NCBI GenBank assembly: GCA_028868995.1 | Contig: JAGWTH010000022.1 | Location: 1-60,629 of the forward strand | DNA length: 60,629 bases | DNA from: Burkholderiales bacterium | GTDB lineage: Bacteria > Pseudomonadota > Gammaproteobacteria > Burkholderiales > Burkholderiaceae_C | Direction: 5' to 3' | Program-made: the position numbers and the translations under genes | The notes under the pieces: model-generated | Told to the model about the DNA's origin: nothing | The model's input: only the letters and a program-made list of their open reading frames with translations | Databases searched by the model: none | In this document: positions 25,395 through 34,194 of the stretch, piece by piece | Layout of the letters: each line of letters opens with the position of its first letter | Numbering within the stretch: position 1 is the first letter of the stretch

Positions 25395-26819
25395 ATGAGG
25401 AAGCCGGCCGGCGAGCGCATGTCCAAGGTCGACACCGCCTGGCTGCGGATGGACTCCGCCAGCAACCTGATGGCCATCCTGGGCGTCTGGACCCTGCGGC
25501 CGCGGGTGCGCTACCAGGACCTCTGCCGGCGCGTGGAGGACATCCTGCTGAAGTACGACCGCTTCGCCCAGCGGGTCGTCGAGGACGCCGGCGGCGCGCG
25601 CTGGGTGGACCACGACGTGGACATCCGCCAGCACGTGGTGCGCGAGAAGCTGCCGCGCCACGCGCACGGCGACCGGCAGGCCGCGCTGCAGCAGCGCATC
25701 GGCGAGCTGGCCATGGTGCCGCTGGACCGGGCCCGGCCGCTCTGGCAGATGCACCTGGTGGAGGACTACGACGGCGGCAGCGCCCTGATCGTGCGCATCC
25801 ACCACTGCATCGCCGACGGCATCGCCCTGATCCAGGTGACGATGTCGCTGGTCGACGGCGGCAAGCCGCCGTCGCACCGTCGGCGCGGCCACCGCGCCGA
25901 TGCGGTCGAGGCCTGGCTGGGCCAGCACCTGATCGAGCCGCTGGCGGGCCTCACCGTGAAGGCGCTGGAGGCCGCCGGCGAGAACGCGGCCAGGACGCTG
26001 GAACTGGTGCTGGACCCGCGCAAGCGCGCCCACGCTTCGACGGAGCTGGCGCAACTGGGCTGGCGGGTGGGGCGCGATGCGCTGGCGCTGCTGACGATGC
26101 CGGACGACACGCCCACGCGCCTCAAGGGCAAGCCCGGCACGAGCAAGCGCGTGGCTTGGTGCCCGCCGCTGCCGCTGGACGAGGTGAAGGTGGTGGGCCA
26201 GGCCCTGGGCTGCTCGATCAACGACGTGCTGCTCGCCTGCGTCGCGGGGGCCATCGGCCAGTACCTGCGCGCCCAGGGCGATGACGTCGCGGGCATGGAG
26301 GTGCGCGCCATGGTGCCGGTCAACCTGCGCGCCCCCGAGCAGGCCTGGAAGCTGGGCAACCACTTCGGACTGGTGCCGTTGCTGCTGCCGGTGGGCATCG
26401 CCAACCCGGTGGAGCGCGTGCACGAGGTGCGCCGGCGCATGGAGGAGCTCAAGGGCAGCACCCAGCCGCTGCTGGCCTTCGCGGTGCTGGCGGTCGCCGG
26501 CCTGCTGACCAAGCCGGCGCAGGACGCGATCCTGGACCTGTTCCGCCGCAAGGCCACGGCGGTGATGACCAACGTGCCGGGTCCCCGCGAGCGCCTGAAG
26601 TTCCTGGGCGCCACCCTGCAGGACTGCATGTTCTGGGTGCCGCAGTCCGGCGACATCGGCCTGGGCGTGTCGGTCCTCAGCTACGCCGGCGGCGTGCAGT
26701 TCGGCGTCATGGCCGACACGCTGCTGTGCCCGCGGCCCGAGGAGATCATCGAGCGCTTCCAGCCCGAGTTCGAGCGCCTGTCGCTGCTGGCGCTGATGCT
26801 GCCCTGGCCGGACGACTAG
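25395..26819 (+). CDS. wax ester synthase/diacylglycerol acyltransferase (WS/DGAT) family protein
   Basis: Acyltransferase that esterifies a fatty alcohol or diacylglycerol with acyl-CoA. The catalytic HHxxxDG motif is intact as HHCIADG (residues 136-142), and the C-terminal domain has NVPGPRERLKFLGA and the ND-type stretch GCSINDVLLACVAG. 474 residues, usual length. AGGAGG precedes ATG 25395; the second Met (MSKVDTAWLRMD) is an alternative start. Neighbouring ACBP, fatty acyl-CoA reductase-like and phasin genes support a wax ester or storage-lipid role. Shares CTAG as stop with the convergent TPR gene. Confidence 0.92.
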   Translation: MRKPAGERMSKVDTAWLRMDSASNLMAILGVWTLRPRVRYQDLCRRVEDILLKYDRFAQRVVEDAGGARWVDHDVDIRQHVVREKLPRHAHGDRQAALQQRIGELAMVPLDRARPLWQMHLVEDYDGGSALIVRIHHCIADGIALIQVTMSLVDGGKPPSHRRRGHRADAVEAWLGQHLIEPLAGLTVKALEAAGENAARTLELVLDPRKRAHASTELAQLGWRVGRDALALLTMPDDTPTRLKGKPGTSKRVAWCPPLPLDEVKVVGQALGCSINDVLLACVAGAIGQYLRAQGDDVAGMEVRAMVPVNLRAPEQAWKLGNHFGLVPLLLPVGIANPVERVHEVRRRMEELKGSTQPLLAFAVLAVAGLLTKPAQDAILDLFRRKATAVMTNVPGPRERLKFLGATLQDCMFWVPQSGDIGLGVSVLSYAGGVQFGVMADTLLCPRPEEIIERFQPEFERLSLLALMLPWPDD

Positions 26820-27592
26820 GAGGGTTGCAGGTCGGTCCGCGCGCGCCGCACGTCGAGCCACTCCTTGGCGTCGATCGGCTCCAGCGCGGCGACCTGCCGC
26901 ACCAGGCGCGAGGCCTCCTTCAGGCCGGCCTCGCCTTCCAGGATCGTCAGCGCGTTGGCGTATTCGAGCGCCAGCACGGGCGAGCGCGGGTGCAGCCGCA
27001 GCGCCTCGACGAACAGCGCCAGGCCGGTGTCCTTGCGGGCGCCGTAGGTCATGCCGCCGATCAGCGCCCCCACCTTGTCGATCACCTCCGCATGGAAGGC
27101 GCCCAGCGCGCCGTGCGCGTCGGCATGCAGCGGCTGCAGCGCGATCGTGCGTTCCAGCGACTGCCGGACGCGGCCGCCCAGGCCCTGCGCCATCGCGCGG
27201 GCCACGCTGACCGCCTGGCTGTAGCGGCCCAGGGCATAGGCATGCCAATACCAGGCGTTGGGGTTGTCCGGCTCCGCCTGCGCCTGGCGCTCGGCCTGCT
27301 GGGCGGTCTGGAGGAACAGGTCCTGCCGCCGCTTCGGGTCGGGCTCGAGGTAGGTGGCGTAGATGCAGGCGGCCTTGTTCGCCACCGTGAGGCCCGCGCC
27401 GCCGGCGGCCAGTCCGGACGCGGCCGCCTGCGCGAATTCGCCGTTGTGGAACAGCACCCAGGCCGCGAGCACCCGTGCATCGGCCGGCCACGGCTCGACG
27501 TCGCCCGCGTGCAGGCGCGGCCAGTCGCGCTTCAGGCTGGCGGTGTCGTGCCGGTAGACGCCCGGCTGCGGAAAGGCCGTCCATGGGGCCAT
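26816..27592 (-). CDS. TPR-like helical repeat protein
   Basis: 258-residue protein built of helical pairs with TPR character (ARVLAAWVLFHNGEFAQAAAS, NPNAWYWHAYALGRYSQAVS, ALFVEALRLHPRSPVLALEYANAL). No signal peptide is evident. It is the last gene of an operon phasin - patatin - tetR - this gene. ATG 27592 gives MAPWTAFPQPG; the longer frame upstream overlaps tetR. TPR proteins act as scaffolds; a role in lipid or granule assembly is inference from context. Confidence 0.8.
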   Translation of the reverse strand: MAPWTAFPQPGVYRHDTASLKRDWPRLHAGDVEPWPADARVLAAWVLFHNGEFAQAAASGLAAGGAGLTVANKAACIYATYLEPDPKRRQDLFLQTAQQAERQAQAEPDNPNAWYWHAYALGRYSQAVSVARAMAQGLGGRVRQSLERTIALQPLHADAHGALGAFHAEVIDKVGALIGGMTYGARKDTGLALFVEALRLHPRSPVLALEYANALTILEGEAGLKEASRLVRQVAALEPIDAKEWLDVRRARTDLQPS

Positions 27593-27620
27593 CGCTGCTT
27601 GTACTCCCTGCAGCCTGCGC

Positions 27621-28289
27621 TCAGCCTCCGGCGGGATCGTTGCCGTACGCACCGGCGAGCTGCAGCAGGTGCGCGCGTTGCGCAGGTTCCAGATAGGGTA
27701 CCAGCAGATGGAGCACGTGGCGCGCGCCGCGCAGCAGCGCCCGCTGCGCCGCCTCGCCCTCGAGCGCATGGCGCGGGTCGCGCACGTACTCGAAATTCAG
27801 CCAGTAGGTGAGCACGACCACCATGCTGGTGGCGGTGGCCTCCCGCTCGCCGGCCTCGATGCGCACGGCGCCGGAGCGGCTCATTCCGTCCAGCAGGGAG
27901 CGCACGGCCCGGGCCTTGTCCTTCAGCACCGCCTGGAAGGCCGTCTCCAGGCGGCGGTTCTTCGACAGCAGGTCGTTGAGGTCGCGGTACAGGAAGCGGT
28001 ACTGCCAGATCAGCTCGAACAGGGTGTGCAGGAAGAACCAGGCGTCCTCCACGTCCCGCGCGCCGTCGGCCGCATTCAGCAGCTCGCGCAGCGCCCGGTC
28101 GTAGCGGTCGAACAGGCTGTTGACCAGCTCCTCCTTCGCCGGATAGTGGTAGTACAGGTTACCGGGGCTGATGCGCAGCTCGGCGGAGATCAGCGTGGTG
28201 GAGACGTTGGGCTCGCCGAAGCGGTTGAACAGGTCCAGCGTGACCTCGAGGATGCGTTCGGCGGTGCGGCGCGGGGCTTTCTTCGCCAT
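27621..28289 (-). CDS. TetR family transcriptional regulator
   Basis: 222 residues. N-terminal HTH: RTAERILEVTLDLFNRFGEP, then TTLISAELRISPGNLYYHYPAKEELV, the classical TetR pattern, followed by a helical ligand domain. FNRFGEPNVSTT and GNLYYHYPAKEEL are typical of regulators near lipid genes. It starts two bases after the patatin stop and may autoregulate the operon; the dyad at 30063-30078 is a candidate operator. The effector, perhaps an acyl-CoA, is inference. Confidence 0.9.
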   Translation of the reverse strand: MAKKAPRRTAERILEVTLDLFNRFGEPNVSTTLISAELRISPGNLYYHYPAKEELVNSLFDRYDRALRELLNAADGARDVEDAWFFLHTLFELIWQYRFLYRDLNDLLSKNRRLETAFQAVLKDKARAVRSLLDGMSRSGAVRIEAGEREATATSMVVVLTYWLNFEYVRDPRHALEGEAAQRALLRGARHVLHLLVPYLEPAQRAHLLQLAGAYGNDPAGG

Positions 28290-28291
28290 GG

Positions 28292-29461
28292 TCAGGCCGG
28301 GTGCAGCTTGCCTTCCAGCTCGTCCAGCACGGCGGCCAGGCGCTGCAGGGCCGAGCCCAGGCTGCGCGGCTCCCGGGGCTGGATCAGCACGCGGTGCTCG
28401 TCGTGCAGGACGTCGGTGCGCAGCGCGACGCCGTGGCGCGCCAGCCGGGGGGCGAGCCGTGCCTCGTGCGCGCGCAGCCAGGCCCGGGTCTGCTGGTAGG
28501 CGTGCTCCGCCAGCCGCCGGCGCTGGCCGTAGCTGAAGGGATTGGCGCCGTACAGCTCGGGGTCGCGCGGGTCCGGCTCCAGCAGCACGATGTCGCTGCC
28601 CGGGTAGGTGCGGGCATAGTGGCCCATGGTCACCTCCAGCCGCGACCGGATCATGGTGCGGAAGGTCTGGCTCAGCACCGCCGCCAGCCCGCCCTGGGCG
28701 ACGCCCGGCACGTCGAAGGGCACCAGCGGGTTGAGGCACAGCACCAGGTCCGCGCCTGCCTCCAGCGCGGCGGAGGCATGCATGGTCTTGGTCAGGGCCC
28801 CGTCGACGTAGGTGTGGCCATGGATGGTGACCGGGGGGAACAGCCCGGGCAGGGCGCAGGTTGCCTGCACCGCCCGCGAGATCGGCACGTCGTCCCAGCC
28901 GGGGGAGCCGAAGGCGACCGCGCGGCCGGTGTCGAGCTGGGTGGCCATCAGGGTGAGGCGGCCGTGCAGGGCACGGAAGTCGTTGCTGCGGCCCGGCTGC
29001 GAGAACAGGGCGGCCAGGCGCCGGTCGATCTCCTCGTTGGAGAACAGGCCGGTGGGCAGCACCGGTGCCATGCCCTCCAGCGCCTGCAGCCAGGGTTTGC
29101 CCTGCCACAGGGCCTGCCAGAGCGCAGTGCCGGCCAGTGCCGGCAGCAGGCGGGCGCGGCGCAGGAATTCGCCCCAGGCCGGCACCGACAGCCAGGCGGG
29201 ATCGAACACCTCGGGGGCGCCGCTGTCCTCGATGAAGCCCGCGCACATGGCGCGCGGGCCGATGCCGTTGGCCAGTCCCGCGGCGATGAAGCCGCCGGCC
29301 GACACGCCCACGTAGTGGTCCAGGGCGGTGAAGGCTATGCCGGCCAGCGCCTCCTCCAGCGCGCACAGCGCGCCGATCTCGTAGATCGCACCCAGCGGGC
29401 CGCCGCCGGCCAGGGCCAGCGCGATGCGCGGCCGCCGGCGCAAGGGGCGGACCCGGGCCAC
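28292..29461 (-). CDS. patatin-like phospholipase
   Basis: Ser-Asp dyad lipid acyl hydrolase. Motifs in order: oxyanion loop AGGGPLG, nucleophile elbow GVSAGGF, and the dyad Asp in YVDGALTK. 389 residues from GTG 29461, which lies two bases after the phasin stop; an earlier start would overlap that gene. No signal peptide, so it probably acts on cytoplasmic lipid or granule surfaces. Coupling to a phasin gene suggests granule lipid turnover, but membrane phospholipid cleavage is equally possible. Confidence 0.88.
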   Translation of the reverse strand: MARVRPLRRRPRIALALAGGGPLGAIYEIGALCALEEALAGIAFTALDHYVGVSAGGFIAAGLANGIGPRAMCAGFIEDSGAPEVFDPAWLSVPAWGEFLRRARLLPALAGTALWQALWQGKPWLQALEGMAPVLPTGLFSNEEIDRRLAALFSQPGRSNDFRALHGRLTLMATQLDTGRAVAFGSPGWDDVPISRAVQATCALPGLFPPVTIHGHTYVDGALTKTMHASAALEAGADLVLCLNPLVPFDVPGVAQGGLAAVLSQTFRTMIRSRLEVTMGHYARTYPGSDIVLLEPDPRDPELYGANPFSYGQRRRLAEHAYQQTRAWLRAHEARLAPRLARHGVALRTDVLHDEHRVLIQPREPRSLGSALQRLAAVLDELEGKLHPA

Positions 29462-29463
29462 GC

Positions 29464-29988
29464 TCAGCCGGCCGCCTTGCGGGCCGGCGCGCGCTTGGCG
29501 GGCGCCGCCTTCTTGCCGGGCGCCGCCTTCTTGCCGGCCGCCGGCCGCTTGGCCGCGGCCTTGCGCGCGCCCCCGCCCTGCAGGGCGGAGACGGTGTGCT
29601 GCAGGTGGTCGATGCGCTTGACCAGCGCTTCGACGTCGCGCGAGGTGGGCACGCCCAGCTTGTTGAGGGCGCGAGACACGCGCTCCTCGAAGATGCCTTC
29701 CAGCTTGTCCCACTGGCCCGAGGCCTTGGTCGACAGTTCGGAGGCCATGGAGCTCATCTTGCCGGCGGCCTCGGAGAGCTTCTCCTCGGCGACCGCCTGG
29801 GTGCGCTTCTGGATGCCGAGGCCTTCCTTCACCAGGGCCTCGAACACCTTCCCGCCTTCGGCCTGCGCCTTGGAGAAGGCGCCCAGGCCGGCCAGCCAGA
29901 TCTGCTGGGCCGACTCCTTCACGGTCGCCGCAAGCTGGGCCGAGGACGCCTTGGCGGCGCGGCCCGATGTCTTCACTTTCGTCACCAT
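29464..29988 (-). CDS. phasin family protein (PhaI/PhaF-like)
   Basis: Granule-associated protein of 174 residues. Amphipathic phasin domain (QIWLAGLGAFSKAQAEGGKVFEALVKEG), a helical coiled coil (VSRALNKLGVPTSRDVEALVKRI), then a Lys/Ala/Pro-rich histone-like tail with AAPGKKAAP repeats, as in PhaF, which binds both PHA granules and DNA. ATG 29988 follows AAGGAG at the right spacing. First gene of the operon phasin - patatin - tetR - TPR; divergent from the reductase gene. Confidence 0.9.
   Translation of the reverse strand: MVTKVKTSGRAAKASSAQLAATVKESAQQIWLAGLGAFSKAQAEGGKVFEALVKEGLGIQKRTQAVAEEKLSEAAGKMSSMASELSTKASGQWDKLEGIFEERVSRALNKLGVPTSRDVEALVKRIDHLQHTVSALQGGGARKAAAKRPAAGKKAAPGKKAAPAKRAPARKAAG
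29500..29535. repeat. 18-bp perfect tandem repeat in the phasin tail
   Basis: GGGCGCCGCCTTCTTGCC occurs twice head to tail (29500-29517 and 29518-29535). It encodes two copies of a six-residue Gly/Lys/Lys/Ala/Ala/Pro unit in the histone-like tail, a likely site of length variation by slippage. Confidence 0.85.
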
Positions 29989-30062
29989 GGGTCTTCTCCT
30001 TGGGGTTGCTGCGGCACGGGGCGTGCCTGCCACGCGACTTTAGCGCGCAGGCAGGGGATGTG

Positions 30063-30078
30063 TAGGCGTCCCCGCCTA
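30063..30078. promoter_or_regulatory. 16-bp dyad, candidate TetR operator
   Basis: TAGGCG-TCCC-CGCCTA, perfect 6-base arms, in the gap between the divergent phasin operon and the reductase gene. Its size fits a TetR-family operator, and the nearby TetR regulator is encoded in the phasin operon. Binding is inference. Confidence 0.4.
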
Positions 30079-30117
30079 ATGCAGAATGATCTGGAGCAAG
30101 TCGACAGGAGATTGTCC

Positions 30118-32124
30118 ATGCACTACTTCGTGACCGGCGCGACCGGGTTCATCGGCAAGCGGCTGGTGAAGAGACTGCTGGAACGCCGGGGTGCGGTGGT
30201 GCACTTCCTGGTGCGCCGCGAGAGCGAGGGCAAGGTGGCGGCGCTGCGCAAGTACTGGGGGGTGAGCGCCGCCCGGGCCATTCCCGTCTTCGGTGACCTC
30301 ACGGCGCGCAGGCTGGGCGTGTCGGCCGAGGACACCCGCCGGCTCAAGGGGCAGGTGGACCACTTCTACCACCTGGCCGCCGTCTACGACCTGGACGCCG
30401 ACGCCGAGAGCCAGGTGGAGGCCAACGTGGAGGGTACGCGGCACGCGGTGGAGTTCGCCCGGGCCATCGCCGCCGGCCACTTCCACCACATGTCCTCGAT
30501 CGCGGCGGCGGGCCTGTACGAGGGCGTGTTCCGCGAGGACATGTTCGACCAGGCCGAGAACCTCGACCACCCCTACTTCATGACCAAGCACGAGAGCGAG
30601 AAGATCGTGCGCCAGGAGCGCCGGGTGCCGTGGACGGTGTACCGGCCGGCCATGGTGGTGGGCGACAGCCGCACCGGCGAGATGGACAAGGTCGACGGTC
30701 CCTATTACTTCTTCAAGCTGATCCAGCGCATGCGGCAGCTGCTGCCGCCCTGGATGCCCGCCATCGGCCTGGAGGGCGGTCGGATCAATCTCGTGCCGGT
30801 GGACTTCGTGGTGGCGGCGCTGGACCACATCAGCCACCAGCCGGGCATCGCGAAGCGCTGCTTCCACCTGGTGGACCCGGTGGGCTACCGCGTGGGCGAC
30901 GTGCTGGCCGTGTTCGCCAAGGCGGCCCACGCGCCGCGCCTGGGGCTGTTCGTGAACGCGGCGCTTTTCGGCTTCCTCCCGAAGCCGGTGCGCAAGGGGC
31001 TGCTGGCCATCGCCCCGGTGCGGCGCATGCGCAACGCGATCATGAAGGACCTGGGGCTGCCGGCGGACATCCTGCAGTTCGTCAACTATCCCACGCGCTT
31101 CGACAGCCGCGAGGCGCAGGCCATGCTCGAAGGCAGCGGCATCGCCTGCCCCGAGCTGGAGGACTACGCCTGGCGGCTGTGGGACTACTGGGAGCGCCAC
31201 CTGGATCCCGACCTGTTCGTCGACCGGTCGCTGAACGGCAAGGTCGGCGGCAAGGTGGTGCTGGTCACCGGCGGCTCGTCCGGCATCGGCCTGGCCACCG
31301 CGCTCAAGTTCGCCGAAGCCGGTGCCACCACGATCATCTGCGGGCGCGATGCCGACAAGCTGGACGAGGCCTGCCGCGAGGCCGAGGCCAAGGGCTGGCA
31401 CCTGGTCGCCTATCCGGCCGACCTGGCCGACATGGCCAGCTGCGACCAGCTGGTGCAGCAGGTGCTGCAGGACCACGGCGGCGCCGACTTCCTGGTGAAC
31501 AACGCCGGCCGCTCGATCCGCCGCGCCATCGAGTCCAGCTACGACCGCTTCCACGACTTCGAGCGGACGATGCAACTGAACTACTTCGGCGCGCTGCGCG
31601 TGACCATGGGCCTGCTGCCCTCGATGGTGGCGCGCGGCGGCGGCCACGTCGTCAACATCAGCTCGATCGGCGTGCTCACCAATGCGCCGCGCTTTTCCGC
31701 CTACGTGGCCTCGAAGGCGGCGCTGGACGCCTGGACCCGCTGCGCCGCCAGCGAGTTCCACGACCAGGGCGTCACCTTCACCACCATCAACATGCCGCTG
31801 GTGCGCACGCCCATGATCGCGCCCACCAAGATCTACAACAACGTGCCGACGCTGTCGCCCGAGGAGGCGGCCGACCTGGTGGCGCAGGCCTGCCTGGACA
31901 AGCCGGTGCGCATCGCCACCCGCCTGGGCATCGCCGGCGAGCTGCTGCATGCCGTGGCGCCGAGGGTCGCCCAGATCGTGATGAACACCGCCTTCCGGCT
32001 GTTCCCCGATTCTTCCGCGGCCCGGGGAGGGAAGGGGGCGGCCGAGGGCGGCAAGGAGGCCGGGGCGCAGCTGTCGGCGGAGGCGCTGGCGCTGCAGCAG
32101 GTGATGCGGGGGATCCACTTCTGA
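30118..32124 (+). CDS. two-domain SDR protein, fatty acyl-CoA reductase-like
   Basis: 668 residues with two Rossmann domains. Residues 1-370: extended SDR with TGATGFIGKRLVKRLLERR and active-site YFMTK, like the male-sterility/FAR domain. Residues 380-620: classical SDR with VTGGSSGIGLA, NNAGRSIRRAI and YVASK. This order and size match bacterial fatty acyl-CoA reductases such as the roughly 660-residue Marinobacter enzyme, which reduce acyl-CoA through aldehyde to alcohol. AGGAG precedes ATG 30118. The wax ester synthase gene about 3.3 kb away makes an alcohol-forming role plausible. Another lipid substrate remains possible. Confidence 0.85.
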   Translation: MHYFVTGATGFIGKRLVKRLLERRGAVVHFLVRRESEGKVAALRKYWGVSAARAIPVFGDLTARRLGVSAEDTRRLKGQVDHFYHLAAVYDLDADAESQVEANVEGTRHAVEFARAIAAGHFHHMSSIAAAGLYEGVFREDMFDQAENLDHPYFMTKHESEKIVRQERRVPWTVYRPAMVVGDSRTGEMDKVDGPYYFFKLIQRMRQLLPPWMPAIGLEGGRINLVPVDFVVAALDHISHQPGIAKRCFHLVDPVGYRVGDVLAVFAKAAHAPRLGLFVNAALFGFLPKPVRKGLLAIAPVRRMRNAIMKDLGLPADILQFVNYPTRFDSREAQAMLEGSGIACPELEDYAWRLWDYWERHLDPDLFVDRSLNGKVGGKVVLVTGGSSGIGLATALKFAEAGATTIICGRDADKLDEACREAEAKGWHLVAYPADLADMASCDQLVQQVLQDHGGADFLVNNAGRSIRRAIESSYDRFHDFERTMQLNYFGALRVTMGLLPSMVARGGGHVVNISSIGVLTNAPRFSAYVASKAALDAWTRCAASEFHDQGVTFTTINMPLVRTPMIAPTKIYNNVPTLSPEEAADLVAQACLDKPVRIATRLGIAGELLHAVAPRVAQIVMNTAFRLFPDSSAARGGKGAAEGGKEAGAQLSAEALALQQVMRGIHF

Positions 32125-32182
32125 GCCCTTTGGATGTAAGCAATCGCGTCAACCCCGGATGAGATAATTCACCTGAGAAGCG

Positions 32183-32197
32183 GCCTCCGGGGGAGGC
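32183..32197 (+). promoter_or_regulatory. small stem-loop in the rmlB leader
   Basis: GCCTCC-GGG-GGAGGC lies 25 bases before the rmlB start, and GATAAT (32163-32168) upstream could be a -10 box without a clear -35. It may mark the 5' leader of rmlBDAC; no further evidence. Confidence 0.3.
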
Positions 32198-32222
32198 GAC
32201 TCGCCATGGGGAGTGCTCGTAC

Positions 32223-33287
32223 GTGATTTTCGTGACCGGAGGAGCCGGCTTCATCGGCTCCAACTTCGTGCTGGACTGGATCGCCGCCGTGGGCGAACCC
32301 GTCCTCAACCTCGACAAGCTGACTTACGCCGGCAACCTGGAGAACCTGCGCTCCCTGGAAGGTGACGCCCGCCATGTGTTCGTGCAGGGCGACATCGGCG
32401 ACCAGGCGCTGGTGGAGGAGCTGCTCGCGCGGCACCGGCCGCGCGCGGTGGTCAACTTCGCCGCGGAGTCGCACGTCGACCGCTCCATCCACGCCCCGGG
32501 CACCTTCATCGAGACCAACGTGGTCGGCACCTTCCGCCTGCTGGAGGCGGTGCGGGGCTACTGGTCGCAACTGCCGGCCGGCGACAAGGAGGCCTTCCGC
32601 TTCCTGCACGTGTCCACCGACGAGGTCTACGGCTCGCTGGGCCCCCAGGACCCGGCGTTCTCGGAGGAGAACAAGTACGAGCCGAACAGCCCCTATTCGG
32701 CCAGCAAGGCCGCGAGCGACCACCTGGTGCGGGCCTACCACCACACCTACGGGCTGCCGGTGCTCACCACCAACTGCTCCAACAACTACGGGCCCTGGCA
32801 CTTCCCCGAGAAGCTGATCCCGCTGATGATCGTCAACGCGCTGGCGGGCAAGCCGCTGCCGGTGTACGGCGACGGCCAGCAGATCCGCGACTGGCTGTAC
32901 GTGGGCGACCACTGCAGCGCGATCCGCCGCGTGCTGGAAGCGGGCCGGGTGGGCGAGACCTACAACGTGGGCGGCTGGAACGAGAAGCCCAACCTGGAGA
33001 TCGTGCACACGGTGTGCGCGCTGCTGGACGAACTGCGCCCGCGCGCGGCCGGCGGCAGCTACCGGGAGCAGATCACCTTCGTGAAGGACCGCCCGGGCCA
33101 CGACCGCCGCTACGCCATCGACGCGCGCAAGATCGAGCGCGAACTGGGCTGGAAGCCGGCCGAGACCTTCGAGACGGGCATCCGCAAGACGGTGCAGTGG
33201 TACCTGGCGCACGGCGACTGGGTGCAGCGCGTGCAGAGCGGCGCCTACCGCGAGTGGATCGCCACCCAGTACGCCGGGGCGGACTGA
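32223..33287 (+). CDS. rmlB: dTDP-glucose 4,6-dehydratase RmlB
   Basis: Extended SDR that makes dTDP-4-keto-6-deoxyglucose, step two of dTDP-L-rhamnose synthesis. 354 residues with [28 protein letters not shown] (active site), [10 protein letters not shown] and [13 protein letters not shown] 32223 gives the family N-terminus [12 protein letters not shown]. First gene of rmlBDAC; GC content is like the housekeeping genes around it. Confidence 0.97.
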   Translation: MIFVTGGAGFIGSNFVLDWIAAVGEPVLNLDKLTYAGNLENLRSLEGDARHVFVQGDIGDQALVEELLARHRPRAVVNFAAESHVDRSIHAPGTFIETNVVGTFRLLEAVRGYWSQLPAGDKEAFRFLHVSTDEVYGSLGPQDPAFSEENKYEPNSPYSASKAASDHLVRAYHHTYGLPVLTTNCSNNYGPWHFPEKLIPLMIVNALAGKPLPVYGDGQQIRDWLYVGDHCSAIRRVLEAGRVGETYNVGGWNEKPNLEIVHTVCALLDELRPRAAGGSYREQITFVKDRPGHDRRYAIDARKIERELGWKPAETFETGIRKTVQWYLAHGDWVQRVQSGAYREWIATQYAGAD

Positions 33288-33294
33288 GCGCGCC

Positions 33295-34194
33295 GTGAAG
33301 ATCCTGCTTTTCGGCAAGAGCGGCCAGGTGGGCTGGGAGCTGCAGCGCAGCCTGGCGCCGCTGGGCGAGGTGGTGGCCCTGGGGTCCGGCGCCGAGAACG
33401 GCCTGTGCGGCGACTTCATGGACGACGCCGGCGTCGCCGCGACCATCCGCGCCGTGCGGCCGGATGCCATCGTCAACGCCGCGGCCTACACCGCGGTGGA
33501 CAAGGCCGAGAGCGAGGCCGAGGCCGCCGCCCAGGTCAACGCCGTGACGCCCGGCGTGATCGCCGTCGAGGCGGCCCGCCTGGGGGCGTGGCTGGTCCAC
33601 TATTCCACCGACTACGTGTTCGACGGCAGCGGCAGCCGCCCCTGGCGCGAGGACGACCCCACCGGTCCGCTGAGCGTCTACGGCCGCACCAAGCTGGCCG
33701 GCGAGGAGCGGATCGTGGCCGCCAACCCGCGCCACCTGGTCCTGCGCACCAGCTGGGTCTACGGCGCGCGCGGCGGCAACTTCGCCAAGACCATGCTGCG
33801 GCTGGCGCGCGAGCGCGAGCGCCTGACCGTGATCGACGACCAGCACGGCGCGCCCACCGGCGCCGACCTGCTGGCCGACGTCACGGCCCATGCCCTGCGC
33901 AGCGCCGCCGCCGGCACCGCCCCCGCGGGCATCTACCACGTGGCGGCGGCCGGCGAGACCACCTGGAACGGCTACGCGCGTTTCGTCCTGGGCCAGGCGC
34001 AGCAGGCCGGCCAGGCGCTCAAGGCGGGACCGGAGCAGGTGGAGCGGGTGCCCACATCCGCCTTTCCCACGCCGGCGCGCCGCCCCCATAATTCACGCCT
34101 CGACACCTCCCGCTTCCGCGCCGCCTTCGGGCTGGTCCTGCCGCCCTGGGAACAGGGCGTGGCGCGGATGCTGCAAGAAACCCTCACGACATGA
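33295..34194 (+). CDS. rmlD: dTDP-4-dehydrorhamnose reductase RmlD
   Basis: Final NAD(P)H-dependent reduction to dTDP-L-rhamnose. 299 residues with [45 protein letters not shown] (YxxxK) and [16 protein letters not shown] 33295 lies seven bases after the rmlB stop. The stop overlaps rmlA by ATGA. Confidence 0.96.
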   Translation: MKILLFGKSGQVGWELQRSLAPLGEVVALGSGAENGLCGDFMDDAGVAATIRAVRPDAIVNAAAYTAVDKAESEAEAAAQVNAVTPGVIAVEAARLGAWLVHYSTDYVFDGSGSRPWREDDPTGPLSVYGRTKLAGEERIVAANPRHLVLRTSWVYGARGGNFAKTMLRLARERERLTVIDDQHGAPTGADLLADVTAHALRSAAAGTAPAGIYHVAAAGETTWNGYARFVLGQAQQAGQALKAGPEQVERVPTSAFPTPARRPHNSRLDTSRFRAAFGLVLPPWEQGVARMLQETLTT

